From an uncultured Micrococcales bacterium (GTDB lineage Bacteria; Actinomycetota; Actinomycetes; Actinomycetales; Microbacteriaceae): a DNA stretch of 8,527 nt. The notes under the pieces are model-generated. The model did not search any database and was not told the DNA's origin. It was given only the letters and a program-made list of their open reading frames with translations. The stretch lies in the NCBI GenBank assembly GCA_903853515.1, contig CAINTU010000080.1, positions 1 to 8,527 on the forward strand, in the 5' to 3' direction. Numbering within the stretch: position 1 is the stretch's first letter; the number at the start of each line of letters is the position of its first letter. A program made the translations under genes and the position numbers. Shown here one piece after another: positions 1-6,558 of this stretch.

Positions 1-14
1 ACGAGGCCCTGCGT

Positions 15-509
15 GTGATATTGGCACCATATCGTGGCCAAGAGTCAGAGCCAGAATCAAAGCCAGAAAATGGGTCAATGCCAGGGCAGGCATCAGCAGC
101 CGGGCAGCACAGCACATCGGTCGGCGCGCATCAGCGCAACGCAGGCAATCAAAAGCCAGCAACGCTTCAAAAACGCAAGCCTCTTCAAATAGTTGCCGGG
201 GCAATTGGCGAGCTGTTGCTAACCCTGGGTGTGCTCACTTTCTTGTTCTTGGGTTGGCAGGCGTCGATCAACAATGTCGAATTGGCACAACAGCAGACCA
301 CTCAGGCGATTAACACCCACTTCACCAAGCCAACGCCACACAATCTGCAGCTGGCTCAAGTTTTTGCAAAACTCTACATTCCGGCGTTCGGCAAAGATTG
401 GGTTCGAACGATTGGGCAGGGCACCAGATCGCAGCTTGTGCTCGACAAAGTCGGCGTCGGCCACTACATCAGCTCGCAGATGCCATCGCAAAGTTCGTGT
501 TGTTATTGA
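15..509 (+). pseudogene. class E-like sortase, N-terminal fragment, truncated by a gene junction
   Basis: Sortases are membrane-anchored transpeptidases that link surface proteins to the cell wall. What is visible is a polar, Gln/Ser/Pro-rich cytoplasmic N-terminus (residues 1-55, with basic QKRK before the membrane), one transmembrane helix (about 57-80), a linker, and the opening of a sortase barrel: FAKLYIPAFGKDW (117-129) and VGVGHYISSQMP (146-157), which match the usual first strands and the GHY..MPG region of class E enzymes. The reading then leaves the family after MPSQ and stops six codons later. The catalytic His, the TLxTC cysteine and the Arg are absent, and the fragment is 164 residues where about 230-270 is usual, so it cannot be active. 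The GTG at 15 is only a nominal start: the frame is open to the left edge, and an ATG at 78 is another option. Sortase identity is fairly sure, the class less so. Confidence 0.72.
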
Positions 510-828
510 CCCAGTGAACGTCACCAGCCCACACGTAACCGTTTATTACCAAGACACTCAGGTAATCCAGGTTCCGCTGCCAGCAGAGTTCAACAACGTT
601 TCTACTGTCAAAATCGGCTTCGCCGCTGGCACCGGTGGTTCGACAGATATTCACGAAGTTTGGGGCTTGAGCTCGCAGGTTCCTGATGAGACCGGCAACA
701 CACCAGACCCAACCCCAACCCCGACCCTTGCACACACTGGTTTTGACTACAGTGTGTTCGCATTGATCGCGGGAATCACCTTGGCACTGGGTGCAGGTCT
801 GATGACCGCATCAAAGCGCAAGAACTAA
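490..828 (+). pseudogene. LAHTG-anchored lectin-like surface protein, C-terminal remnant
   Basis: This is the C-terminal part of a cell-wall-anchored surface protein, read in a different frame from the sortase fragment. Family-like sequence begins near KVRVVIDP (from 490). It continues through VTVYYQDTQVIQVPLP and IGFAAGTGGSTDIHEVWGL, a pattern like the end of legume/L-type (concanavalin A-like) lectin domains, where IGFxAxTGG..xHEV is typical. Next come a Pro/Thr linker (about 691-726), the sorting signal LAHTG (727-741), a hydrophobic helix and the basic tail KRKN before TAA. LAXTG signals are typical of class E sortase substrates, so the two joined fragments look like an enzyme and a possible substrate. 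There is no ribosome binding site or plausible start near 490, and the N-terminal signal peptide and most of the lectin fold are missing. The anchor is very clear; the lectin assignment is moderate. Confidence 0.7.
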
Positions 829-840
829 TTCGTTTCAATC

Positions 841-872
841 AAAACTGGGATGCCTTCGGGTATCCCAGTTTT
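841..872. terminator. bidirectional intrinsic terminator with UUCG loop
   Basis: An 11-bp perfect stem (aaaactgggat pairing with atcccagtttt) is extended by a G-U and two G-C pairs and closed by a C(UUCG)G tetraloop. The stem ends are A4 on the left and T4 on the right, so a U-tract is produced on both strands. It sits between two convergent genes: 12 bases after the stop of the lectin-like remnant (+) and 21 bases beyond the stop of aguA (-). Confidence 0.88.
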
Positions 873-893
873 GCTTTAAGCGCCAAAGTCGAA

Positions 894-1904
894 CTAGCCA
901 AGTTTTGGCTGTTGCTGTGTGATGCAGTGAATACCGCCGCCGCGGGCGAATAGTGCCCGAGAGTCAATAAGTCTGATTTCGCGACCATCATAAACCTGTG
1001 CCAACACATCGGCAGCAACCGCATCGTTTTTATCGTCGAAGCTGCAAAGCAAAACCGCATCATTCAAAATGTAGTGGTTGATATATGAATAGTCGACAAA
1101 ACCATCAGCATCGCGAAGCACAGCTGGCGCTGGCACTCGCACGATTTCGCAGCCAGTTGCCTCGCTGAGAGTCGAAATAACCTCATGGCTAACTGCATAA
1201 TCGGGGTGAGACGAATCCTGCTGATCATGAACCAGAATTGTGTTTTCGTTGGCAAAGCAAGCAACAATATCAACGTGCCCTTTTGTGCCAAACTCTTCAT
1301 AGTCACGAGTGAGCCCCCGCCGCAACCAGACCACCCGGTTTGGTCCCAGTTTTTCGTGTAGCTCATCGCTAACTTCACGACGAGTTAGCCCAGGATTCCG
1401 CTCGGCACCAAGTTGCACCGTGTCGGTAGCCAGCAGCAAGCCTGCGCCATTGGTGTGGATCGCACCACCTTCATTGACGAGCGAACTCGTCACCACGGTG
1501 GCGCCGGCACGCTGGCCAATGAAAGCCGCAACCTTATCGTCGAGGTCAAAGGCCGCCCAACCTTGATCGCCCCAACCATTGAAACGCCAATCGATTGCGC
1601 CAAGACCGCCAGAGTCGCTATCGACAACGAAGGTTGGGCCGATGTCGCGCATCCACCCGTCATTTAGATCGCAATCGACCAATTCAATTTCGGCAGTCAA
1701 ATATTTTTGCGCGATTGCTTGGTCTTGAGCTCTGACCAAGACTGTCAGTGGCTCGAACTCGCTGGCGGCATTCGCCACCGCCGCCCAAACCGCATAGGCT
1801 TCTTCAGCTTCAGTGGCGCTCTCGCCAAGGGTATAGGGCGCGCTTGGCCAGGCCATCCAAGTGCGTTCATGTCTCTGCCATTCGGCGGGCATTTGCCAGC
1901 TCAT
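894..1904 (-). CDS. aguA: agmatine deiminase
   Basis: Agmatine deiminase (agmatine iminohydrolase) hydrolyses agmatine to N-carbamoylputrescine and ammonia in the cytoplasm. The 336-residue protein spans a whole family member (usually about 340-370). Visible landmarks in order are WMAWP (16-20), WMRDIGP (84-90), VNEGGAIHTNGAG (143-155, with the family's EGG), the RNPGLTRREV stretch (169-178), GHVD (209-212, the conserved His and Asp), and RGGGIHCITQQQP near the C-terminus. Cys327 in that last motif is the expected nucleophile that forms the amidino-thiol intermediate. The usual DETDGHVD is replaced by RDYEEFGTKGHVD, a variation I take to be tolerated. The ATG at 1904 lies inside the stop of the upstream nitrilase gene (ATGA, 4-bp overlap), which points to translational coupling and fixes the start. 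It is the last gene of a three-gene operon and is followed by the UUCG terminator. Confidence 0.93.
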   Translation of the reverse strand: MSWQMPAEWQRHERTWMAWPSAPYTLGESATEAEEAYAVWAAVANAASEFEPLTVLVRAQDQAIAQKYLTAEIELVDCDLNDGWMRDIGPTFVVDSDSGGLGAIDWRFNGWGDQGWAAFDLDDKVAAFIGQRAGATVVTSSLVNEGGAIHTNGAGLLLATDTVQLGAERNPGLTRREVSDELHEKLGPNRVVWLRRGLTRDYEEFGTKGHVDIVACFANENTILVHDQQDSSHPDYAVSHEVISTLSEATGCEIVRVPAPAVLRDADGFVDYSYINHYILNDAVLLCSFDDKNDAVAADVLAQVYDGREIRLIDSRALFARGGGIHCITQQQPKLG

Positions 1905-2935
1905 GAGCGCACGACTCCGGCGATGCCACCTTCGATGCCATCGCCAATCATTGGGCCGCCTGTGAGCCTTAGGTTAGCAACCGGCGCACTCAAGGTGCCA
2001 TAAGTGTCTGGCCTTCGGGTAGCCAAAAATGGGAACAGATCAAGCCAGTCGCGGCGCTGGTCTAAATCAAGCTCGGCGACCAAGACTTCATCTTGGTCGC
2101 GCGATGCCTGCGCCAGAATTCGCCCATAAGGGTCGCTAATAAAACTTGAGCCATAAAAATTCAGAGTGCCCTCATTGCCCCAACGATTGGGCACAACCAT
2201 AAAAGTGCCGTTGGCAATACCGTTGCCAACAATCACGTGCTGCCAAAGCGGGGCAGTATCAAAGCTTGGATGATCTGGTTCGCTGCCAATTGCCGTGGGG
2301 TATACCAGCACCTCGCCACCGGCCAGCGAATACGCTCTAGTCACCTCGCCAAACCATTCGTCCCAGCAGGTTGGCAAACCGAATTTTGCAGGCGGCTGAT
2401 CAGCCTGATAGTTAACATCGATAATCGGGTAGGGATTCTGACCATTCGACTCGAGAGCGTTTGGCCCGGCTGCGAAATACTGGTCTTCGTAATACCCGGC
2501 AGTCACCGGTATGTGCAGTTTAGGTGTCTTGGCAATCAGCGTGCCAAGGGTATCAACCATGATGGCGATGTTTAGGCCGCGGCCGTCGGCTCGATTAGAT
2601 TTGGCAAACAACGAGGCATGCACAAAGACCTTGTTTTCGATTGCTGCGAGTCTCGCGAATTCGAGGGTTGGGCCAGTTTCTAAATCTTCTGCCAATTCGT
2701 TAGGCGTGCCTGTTGGCATCTGATCAGCCATGTAACGACTTAGTGTTAGTTCTGGCAGGCACACCACTTGAGCGCCAGCCTTCGCTGCAGTTTCGATTGC
2801 TCGAAATAGATTGGCTTTGTGAGCGGCGGCATCTGCTTGCCAATGCATTTGCACGAGGGCAACTTTGATGCTCGAACGCTCAGCAGGTTTTACTCTTGAG
2901 AGCGAGGGCAGCTTGTCGGCAATCGTTAGTTTCAT
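1901..2935 (-). CDS. aguB: N-carbamoylputrescine amidohydrolase (nitrilase superfamily)
   Basis: This enzyme hydrolyses N-carbamoylputrescine to putrescine, CO2 and ammonia, the step after agmatine deiminase. The carbon-nitrogen hydrolase fold starts at IKVALVQMHW (23-32). The nitrilase catalytic triad is visible as Glu62 (CLPELTLSRY), Lys139 (TPKLHIPVTAGYYEDQYF) and Cys190 in TCWDEWFGE, the wording typical of AguB-type enzymes. PNRWGNEG (249-256) and FYGSSFISDPYGRIL (260-274) are further family blocks. At 344 residues it is longer than the usual 280-300 because of about 22 extra residues before the fold and a Gly-rich tail after RRPDTY. Substrate assignment rests on the motif and on direct coupling to aguA; related nitrilases with other amide substrates remain possible. 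The ATG at 2935 overlaps the upstream decarboxylase stop by 4 bp, and a shorter start nearer residue 23 has no obvious Met. Confidence 0.88.
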   Translation of the reverse strand: MKLTIADKLPSLSRVKPAERSSIKVALVQMHWQADAAAHKANLFRAIETAAKAGAQVVCLPELTLSRYMADQMPTGTPNELAEDLETGPTLEFARLAAIENKVFVHASLFAKSNRADGRGLNIAIMVDTLGTLIAKTPKLHIPVTAGYYEDQYFAAGPNALESNGQNPYPIIDVNYQADQPPAKFGLPTCWDEWFGEVTRAYSLAGGEVLVYPTAIGSEPDHPSFDTAPLWQHVIVGNGIANGTFMVVPNRWGNEGTLNFYGSSFISDPYGRILAQASRDQDEVLVAELDLDQRRDWLDLFPFLATRRPDTYGTLSAPVANLRLTGGPMIGDGIEGGIAGVVRS

Positions 2936-4323
2936 TTTTGGTCATCCATAGAATCAAGAATTTGAATCAGAAGTTTAAGCTCGGTGCGTGGATTCACAAT
3001 TGCAAAACGGGCGTTCGGTCTGCCGTTATGCGAGCTCGGTACAACAAAACCAATCCCGTCTGCCAAGAGTGTGTTTGACCAATTTTCGTAGTCGCGCTGC
3101 TGCCAGCCGATTCTTTCAAAGACGACAATTGATAACTCTGGTTCACGCACCAGCGACAAATATTCGCGAGTGCGAATAACGTCAGCGACTTTATGCGCCA
3201 GCGCAATGTTATCTGCAATGGCTGCGCGATAGGCTGCGATGCCATAGGTGGCTAACGAGCACCACAGAGGCAGGCCTCGTGCTCGCCGAGTCAAGTTATA
3301 GGCGTAGTCACTCGGATTGTAATCGCCACTGGTTTCTAGAACTTCAAGATATTCGCCGTGCTGAGTGTGAGCGGCAGCAGCAAGCCTTGGATTGCGATAG
3401 ACCAGTGCACAACAATCAAATGGCGTGAAGAGCCATTTGTGTGGATCAACTATAAAAGAGTCGGCAAGGGCCGAGCCTTTGAACAGCGGCTTCACCTTGG
3501 CGTCGAGAATGCCAGCTAGCCCATAGGCCCCATCGATGTGAAACCAAACGCCAAGCCCCTTGGCAACTTTGCCCACCTCGTCAAGACGATCGACAATGCC
3601 AAAGTTTGTCGTGCCCGCAGTTGCAACAACGGCAAACAAGCCATCCTTGATTTTGGCAGCGGCCTCGGCAACGGCCGTGCCTCGAAGTCGACCCTTATCG
3701 TCAGCGCTCGCCAAAAGGATATCGACGTCCATTACTCTCGCCGCGGCCTTGAGTGAAGAATGTGACTCGCTCGATGCAATAATCGACCACCGCTTAGGCA
3801 TGCGCCGCCTTGTTGCCTTTCGCGCAGCTATGGCCTGATGCCTAGCAGTTACTAACGCAGAGAGGTTGCCAAGCGACCCACCTTGAACAAACACGCCGCC
3901 AGCAGATTTGGGCAGACCAACTTCGGCGGCCAACCACGAGAGCACCTCGTTTTCAGCAAACACCGCGCCTGATCCTTCGAGCCAAGAACCGCCATAAACA
4001 GATGTCGCTGAAACGACTAAATCAAATAGCGTCGCTGCCTCTGTTGGTGCGGCTGGAATGAAAGAAAGATAACCTGGGTGGTCAGTTGAGATGCAGGCGG
4101 GCGCTAGAACCTCATCAAAAACTTTGAGCGCTTTAGTGCCGCCAAGGCCAGACTCTGTAATCGTGTTGCTGGCATTCGCTTTCAGAAATTTTAGGGTCTG
4201 CGGGCCATCAAGCGGGGCGGGGTCAAGTTGCATTCTGGTGCGGGCGTAATCCAGAATTTGCTCTCGCAGAGCGACAGTCTGCGCCGTCGAAGTGTGCATC
4301 TTTGCCGCTGCCTTGAGACCCAT
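2932..4323 (-). CDS. group II PLP-dependent amino-acid decarboxylase, candidate arginine decarboxylase
   Basis: A 463-residue fold-type I decarboxylase of the aromatic amino acid / glutamate decarboxylase family, which removes the alpha-carboxyl of an amino acid with pyridoxal phosphate. Visible landmarks are HPGYLSFIP (82-90), a Gly-rich cofactor loop at QGGSLGNLSALVTAR (147-161), His188 in SESHSSLKAAA (expected to stack on the PLP ring), Asp264 in FHIDGAYG (contacts the pyridine nitrogen), and the Schiff-base Lys296 in VDPHKWLF. Length is normal for the family and no catalytic residue is missing. Substrate cannot be read from the motifs: known members act on aromatic amino acids, glutamate, histidine, cysteine sulfinate or diaminobutyrate. 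Because its stop overlaps aguB by 4 bp and aguA follows, I infer that it supplies agmatine from arginine. The ATG at 4323 fits a leaderless transcript; an internal ATG at 4299 is the alternative. Confidence 0.87.
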   Translation of the reverse strand: MGLKAAAKMHTSTAQTVALREQILDYARTRMQLDPAPLDGPQTLKFLKANASNTITESGLGGTKALKVFDEVLAPACISTDHPGYLSFIPAAPTEAATLFDLVVSATSVYGGSWLEGSGAVFAENEVLSWLAAEVGLPKSAGGVFVQGGSLGNLSALVTARHQAIAARKATRRRMPKRWSIIASSESHSSLKAAARVMDVDILLASADDKGRLRGTAVAEAAAKIKDGLFAVVATAGTTNFGIVDRLDEVGKVAKGLGVWFHIDGAYGLAGILDAKVKPLFKGSALADSFIVDPHKWLFTPFDCCALVYRNPRLAAAAHTQHGEYLEVLETSGDYNPSDYAYNLTRRARGLPLWCSLATYGIAAYRAAIADNIALAHKVADVIRTREYLSLVREPELSIVVFERIGWQQRDYENWSNTLLADGIGFVVPSSHNGRPNARFAIVNPRTELKLLIQILDSMDDQK

Positions 4324-4329
4324 AAGACC

Positions 4330-4335
4330 AGCCTA
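4330..4335 (-). promoter_or_regulatory. candidate -10 box of the decarboxylase-aguB-aguA operon (leaderless)
   Basis: On the minus strand TAGGCT is followed by six bases (GGTCTT) and then the ATG at 4323. A TANNNT box at this distance puts transcription start at or next to the A of the start codon, the arrangement of leaderless actinobacterial messages. No convincing -35 box is seen, since the upstream DNA is soon occupied by the terminator of the next gene. This is positional inference only. Confidence 0.45.
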
Positions 4336-4358
4336 GCGTTTAGACAAATCGGCATAAA

Positions 4359-4390
4359 AAAGCCGGGCTAACTTTCGCTAGCCCGGCTTT
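4359..4390 (-). terminator. intrinsic terminator of the secreted propeller/FN3 gene
   Basis: A perfect 12-bp stem (aaagccgggcta with tagcccggcttt) encloses an 8-base loop and, read on the minus strand, is followed by a run of T and then ATGCC. It starts 12 bases past the stop at 4403 and ends before the promoter of the decarboxylase operon, so it insulates the two minus-strand units. The reverse reading has a weaker T-run, but no plus-strand gene ends here. Confidence 0.9.
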
Positions 4391-4402
4391 CTGAATTTTC
4401 TG

Positions 4403-6157
4403 TTAGTTCAAGATAACCGAAGTGTTTCTTGTCACAGCTGGGATTTTTCCACCCTTGCCTGTGAAGTCACCGAGGTTGAGCATGGTTGTTGGCCATGCAC
4501 GGTAGCGAACGATTGAGAAGTCAACGCGACCGCTGAATCCCTTTAGCGCAGCTGCAGCAGCAGCCTCTTGCGCGAGCTCTGGTGCAGTCTTGGCGATTGG
4601 CTTAATCTTCTTGAAGTTCGCAGGGGTCATGCCGCCAACTGGACTCAACGTTGCAGGGTCTAGTTTTGTTTTGTCGACATTGCAGAACTGCTTGCCTGGG
4701 AATGTCTTCATTGCCATAGCCGCTTTCTTTTCAGCCGCGACCTTCTTAGCATTTGCCTTAGTTAGCTGGTCGATCTTGATTACCTTCAACTGGCCATAAA
4801 CCGTGCTGCAGGTATAAGTGGTATTTGCAACTTTGAATGTCATCTTTGCTTCGATGTAACCGGTATAGATTCCAGTCGCGCGCGAAATAAGGGTTCCGGT
4901 TGCTTTATCCCAGGCCAGCTGGAAAGTCGGGTCGTTCGAAGCAATGAAGGTCTTGATACCTTTGCCAGTGATGCCTAGAGGTGGCTTGCCACCGTCGCCA
5001 TCTGGTGGCAAAACATCTGGGTCAGCAACAGGTATTACAGCCATGCTCGATGCCGAGGTTGTTGAACCACCGTTGTTTGTTGCCGTAACAGTAAAGGTAT
5101 AGCTGGTGCCGTTAGTTAGACCCGAACACACAGCCGTTAGTGCAACAGAGTCAACAACACAGGTGCCTGCGTTTGGTGTAACAGTCACGCTGTATGAGGT
5201 CACTGGATCGCCACTTGTTGGTGCGGTGAAGTTCAAAGTGACGGTTGCAGGGCCACCTGTGCCGGTCGGAGTGCCGGGTGCGCCAGGTGCCTTAGGCAAT
5301 GGGTTTTTGAAAGCTGAAGGTGAATTGGCGCACTTAATGCCGTTGAAGTTTGCTACTGCAGGGCCAGTCGCTAGCTGCGCAACAACAGCGTCGGTGCTTG
5401 GGCGATAAACGCCATAAACCGAACCTGAGCCAACCTGTTCAACAAGTGCGCTCAAATCGCCGGCAGAGTCTGCCCAAATGGCGCTCTTAGCTTTGCCCGC
5501 AGCGATTGGTGCAGTTAGAACTTTCGAGGTTACTGTGATGCTGCTGACAGTCGGGTCAAAAGAAACCAAGTTGCCCGAGGTTGTGTCTAGTCCATAGGCG
5601 GTCACAGTCTGGCCTGACTTGAGAATCGCAATGTCGCCTAGGTTGATCTGGTTGGTAGTCGAACCGAAGAATCCTAGGGTGCCGATCTTTGTTGCAACAA
5701 CGGTGTCGACGTTGATGCTGAAAACTTGTTGGTCTGAAGTTATAGCAATCAAAGAGTTGCCATCAGGCACTACGTCGCCGGCTTTGAACGAAACGCCCGG
5801 TGCGAATGAATTGAAAGCCACAGGCTTGCCCAAGTCGGTTACGCTGCCGTCAGCTGCAACACGCAAAAGGTGCTGAGTGGTTGAACCGATTGCATAAACA
5901 TAGTTGTCACTCGAGTTATAGCCAGCAGCTGAATAGCTCTCGCTATAGGCCGTACCTAGGGTGCTATAAGTGATGTTTGATGGAGTCGGGCCGTTGTCGA
6001 CGCTGCCAACCTGAAGCTGACCGCCAACCACCGTGTAGACGCTTGAAGTGCACGCAAATGCATTGCCATAGGCATTCGCTGCAGGAGCGAAACCGCCCAA
6101 AAGCAAACCGCTTGAAATCAATGCGATGGCTCGCGCGACTCGAATTTTGACTGACAT
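4403..6157 (-). CDS. secreted protein with propeller-like and fibronectin type III domains
   Basis: I do not recognise a named family for the whole protein. Residues below are counted from the upstream ATG at 6178. A signal peptide with a basic start (KIRVAR), a hydrophobic core and a likely cut after ANA (residue 36) marks it for Sec export. Residues 38-283 show repeated strands of the YVYAIG..TQHLLRVAADGSVTDLG type, like a beta-propeller (DUF6923-style). A fibronectin type III domain follows at about 297-385 (PGAPGTPTG ... LTNGTSYTFTVTATN). After a DPDVLPPDGDGGKPP linker comes a 190-residue region with a Lys/Ala-rich, probably helical segment (472-491). Six cysteines (43, 283, 340, 351, 457, 499) could form three bridges. 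There is no LPXTG-like signal or C-terminal membrane helix, so it is probably released or held non-covalently. I prefer the ATG at 6157, which has GGACGGG upstream, over the one at 6178, which has none. Confidence 0.82.
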   Translation of the reverse strand: MSVKIRVARAIALISSGLLLGGFAPAANAYGNAFACTSSVYTVVGGQLQVGSVDNGPTPSNITYSTLGTAYSESYSAAGYNSSDNYVYAIGSTTQHLLRVAADGSVTDLGKPVAFNSFAPGVSFKAGDVVPDGNSLIAITSDQQVFSINVDTVVATKIGTLGFFGSTTNQINLGDIAILKSGQTVTAYGLDTTSGNLVSFDPTVSSITVTSKVLTAPIAAGKAKSAIWADSAGDLSALVEQVGSGSVYGVYRPSTDAVVAQLATGPAVANFNGIKCANSPSAFKNPLPKAPGAPGTPTGTGGPATVTLNFTAPTSGDPVTSYSVTVTPNAGTCVVDSVALTAVCSGLTNGTSYTFTVTATNNGGSTTSASSMAVIPVADPDVLPPDGDGGKPPLGITGKGIKTFIASNDPTFQLAWDKATGTLISRATGIYTGYIEAKMTFKVANTTYTCSTVYGQLKVIKIDQLTKANAKKVAAEKKAAMAMKTFPGKQFCNVDKTKLDPATLSPVGGMTPANFKKIKPIAKTAPELAQEAAAAAALKGFSGRVDFSIVRYRAWPTTMLNLGDFTGKGGKIPAVTRNTSVILN

Positions 6158-6214
6158 CTTTACCCGTCCATGTTTCATTAAATGGCTAACACGGCTAGTT
6201 AACCACTAACTGCC

Positions 6215-6220
6215 AGAATA
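6215..6220 (-). promoter_or_regulatory. candidate -10 box of the secreted-protein gene
   Basis: TATTCT on the minus strand would start transcription near 6208, leaving about 50 bases before the ATG at 6157 (about 30 before 6178). At the expected spacing the -35 position reads CCCCCA, far from consensus, so any activity would lean on an activator or on an alternative sigma factor. The inverted repeat at 6223-6258 covers the spacer and -35 region. Confidence 0.3.
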
Positions 6221-6222
6221 CA

Positions 6223-6258
6223 GGCTTAAACCGAGCTTGGGGGTGCTTGATTTAAGCC
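6223..6258. repeat. 8-bp inverted repeat ggcttaaa / tttaagcc, possible operator
   Basis: Perfect 8-bp arms lie at 6223-6230 and 6251-6258, separated by 20 bases that include a G-run. It sits in the divergent intergenic region about 66 bases upstream of the secreted-protein start and overlaps the zone where its -35 element should be. A dimer-binding operator or a weak hairpin are both possible; the sequence alone does not decide. Confidence 0.35.
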
Positions 6259-6342
6259 AAAATTTGCCTATTTTGCTAACAAATTGAACACGGATTCACG
6301 CCCGTCAGCAGTTTCAACAAAAACCGCACCTTTAGGGCCAGA

Positions 6343-6371
6343 TTCGAGCCATCGAGGCGAGCCGATAAACT
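6343..6371 (+). promoter_or_regulatory. candidate promoter of tRNA-Arg
   Basis: TTCGAG (6343-6348), 17 bases and TAAACT (6366-6371) form a passable -35/-10 pair, which would start transcription near 6378, about 20 bases before the mature tRNA. The -10 fits TANNNT; the -35 is only partly like TTGACA. Confidence 0.45.
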
Positions 6372-6397
6372 AAAGATGCGCAACTTCGCGCCACACT

Positions 6398-6470
6398 GCC
6401 CTCGTAGCTCAGTGGATAGAGCAAGAGCCTTCTAATCTCTTGGTCGCAGGTTCGATTCCTGCCGAGGGCG
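6398..6470 (+). tRNA. tRNA-Arg (anticodon TCT)
   Basis: A full cloverleaf is visible. The 7-bp acceptor stem GCCCTCG pairs with CGAGGGC. The D-arm is GCTC/GAGC around AGTGGATA. The anticodon loop CTTCTAA has TCT at 6431-6433 with T before it and A after. The T-arm GCAGG/CCTGC holds TTCGATT, and the discriminator base is G. It reads AGA (and by wobble AGG) arginine codons. CCA is not encoded. In the anticodon stem the pair next to the loop is a C-T (C31-U39) mismatch, where the E. coli counterpart has C-G. The gene stands alone, between a divergent secreted-protein gene and the collagen-like pair. Confidence 0.96.
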
Positions 6471-6515
6471 CAACTTGATGAATCAGATTTTGATGCAACG
6501 GCCAGAGCGGATCAG

Positions 6516-6531
6516 ACGGCTGGTTAGCCGT
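6516..6531 (+). terminator. possible weak terminator after tRNA-Arg
   Basis: acggct and agccgt form a 6-bp stem with a GGTT loop, followed by gttcccttt. It lies 45 bases past the tRNA and 27 before the first collagen-like gene. The T-tract is poor and interrupted, so it may instead be a processing hairpin or chance. Confidence 0.35.
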
Positions 6532-6558
6532 GTTCCCTTTGGGCAATAGGCTTGTTAA

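Noticed and set aside
480..515. Programmed ribosomal frameshift making one functional protein
   Set aside because: A shift would fuse half a sortase to a lectin end, and no slippery heptamer with a downstream structure is evident; a deletion or assembly join explains it better.
229..828. One 199-residue plus-strand gene covering the lectin-like end
   Set aside because: Its first 85 or so codons are the shadow of the sortase frame (Arg/Ser/Cys-rich, no family features); only the part from about 490 is protein-like.
1309..2723. Several plus-strand open frames opposite aguA and aguB
   Set aside because: They are antisense to strongly conserved enzymes and show no recognisable domains or start signals.
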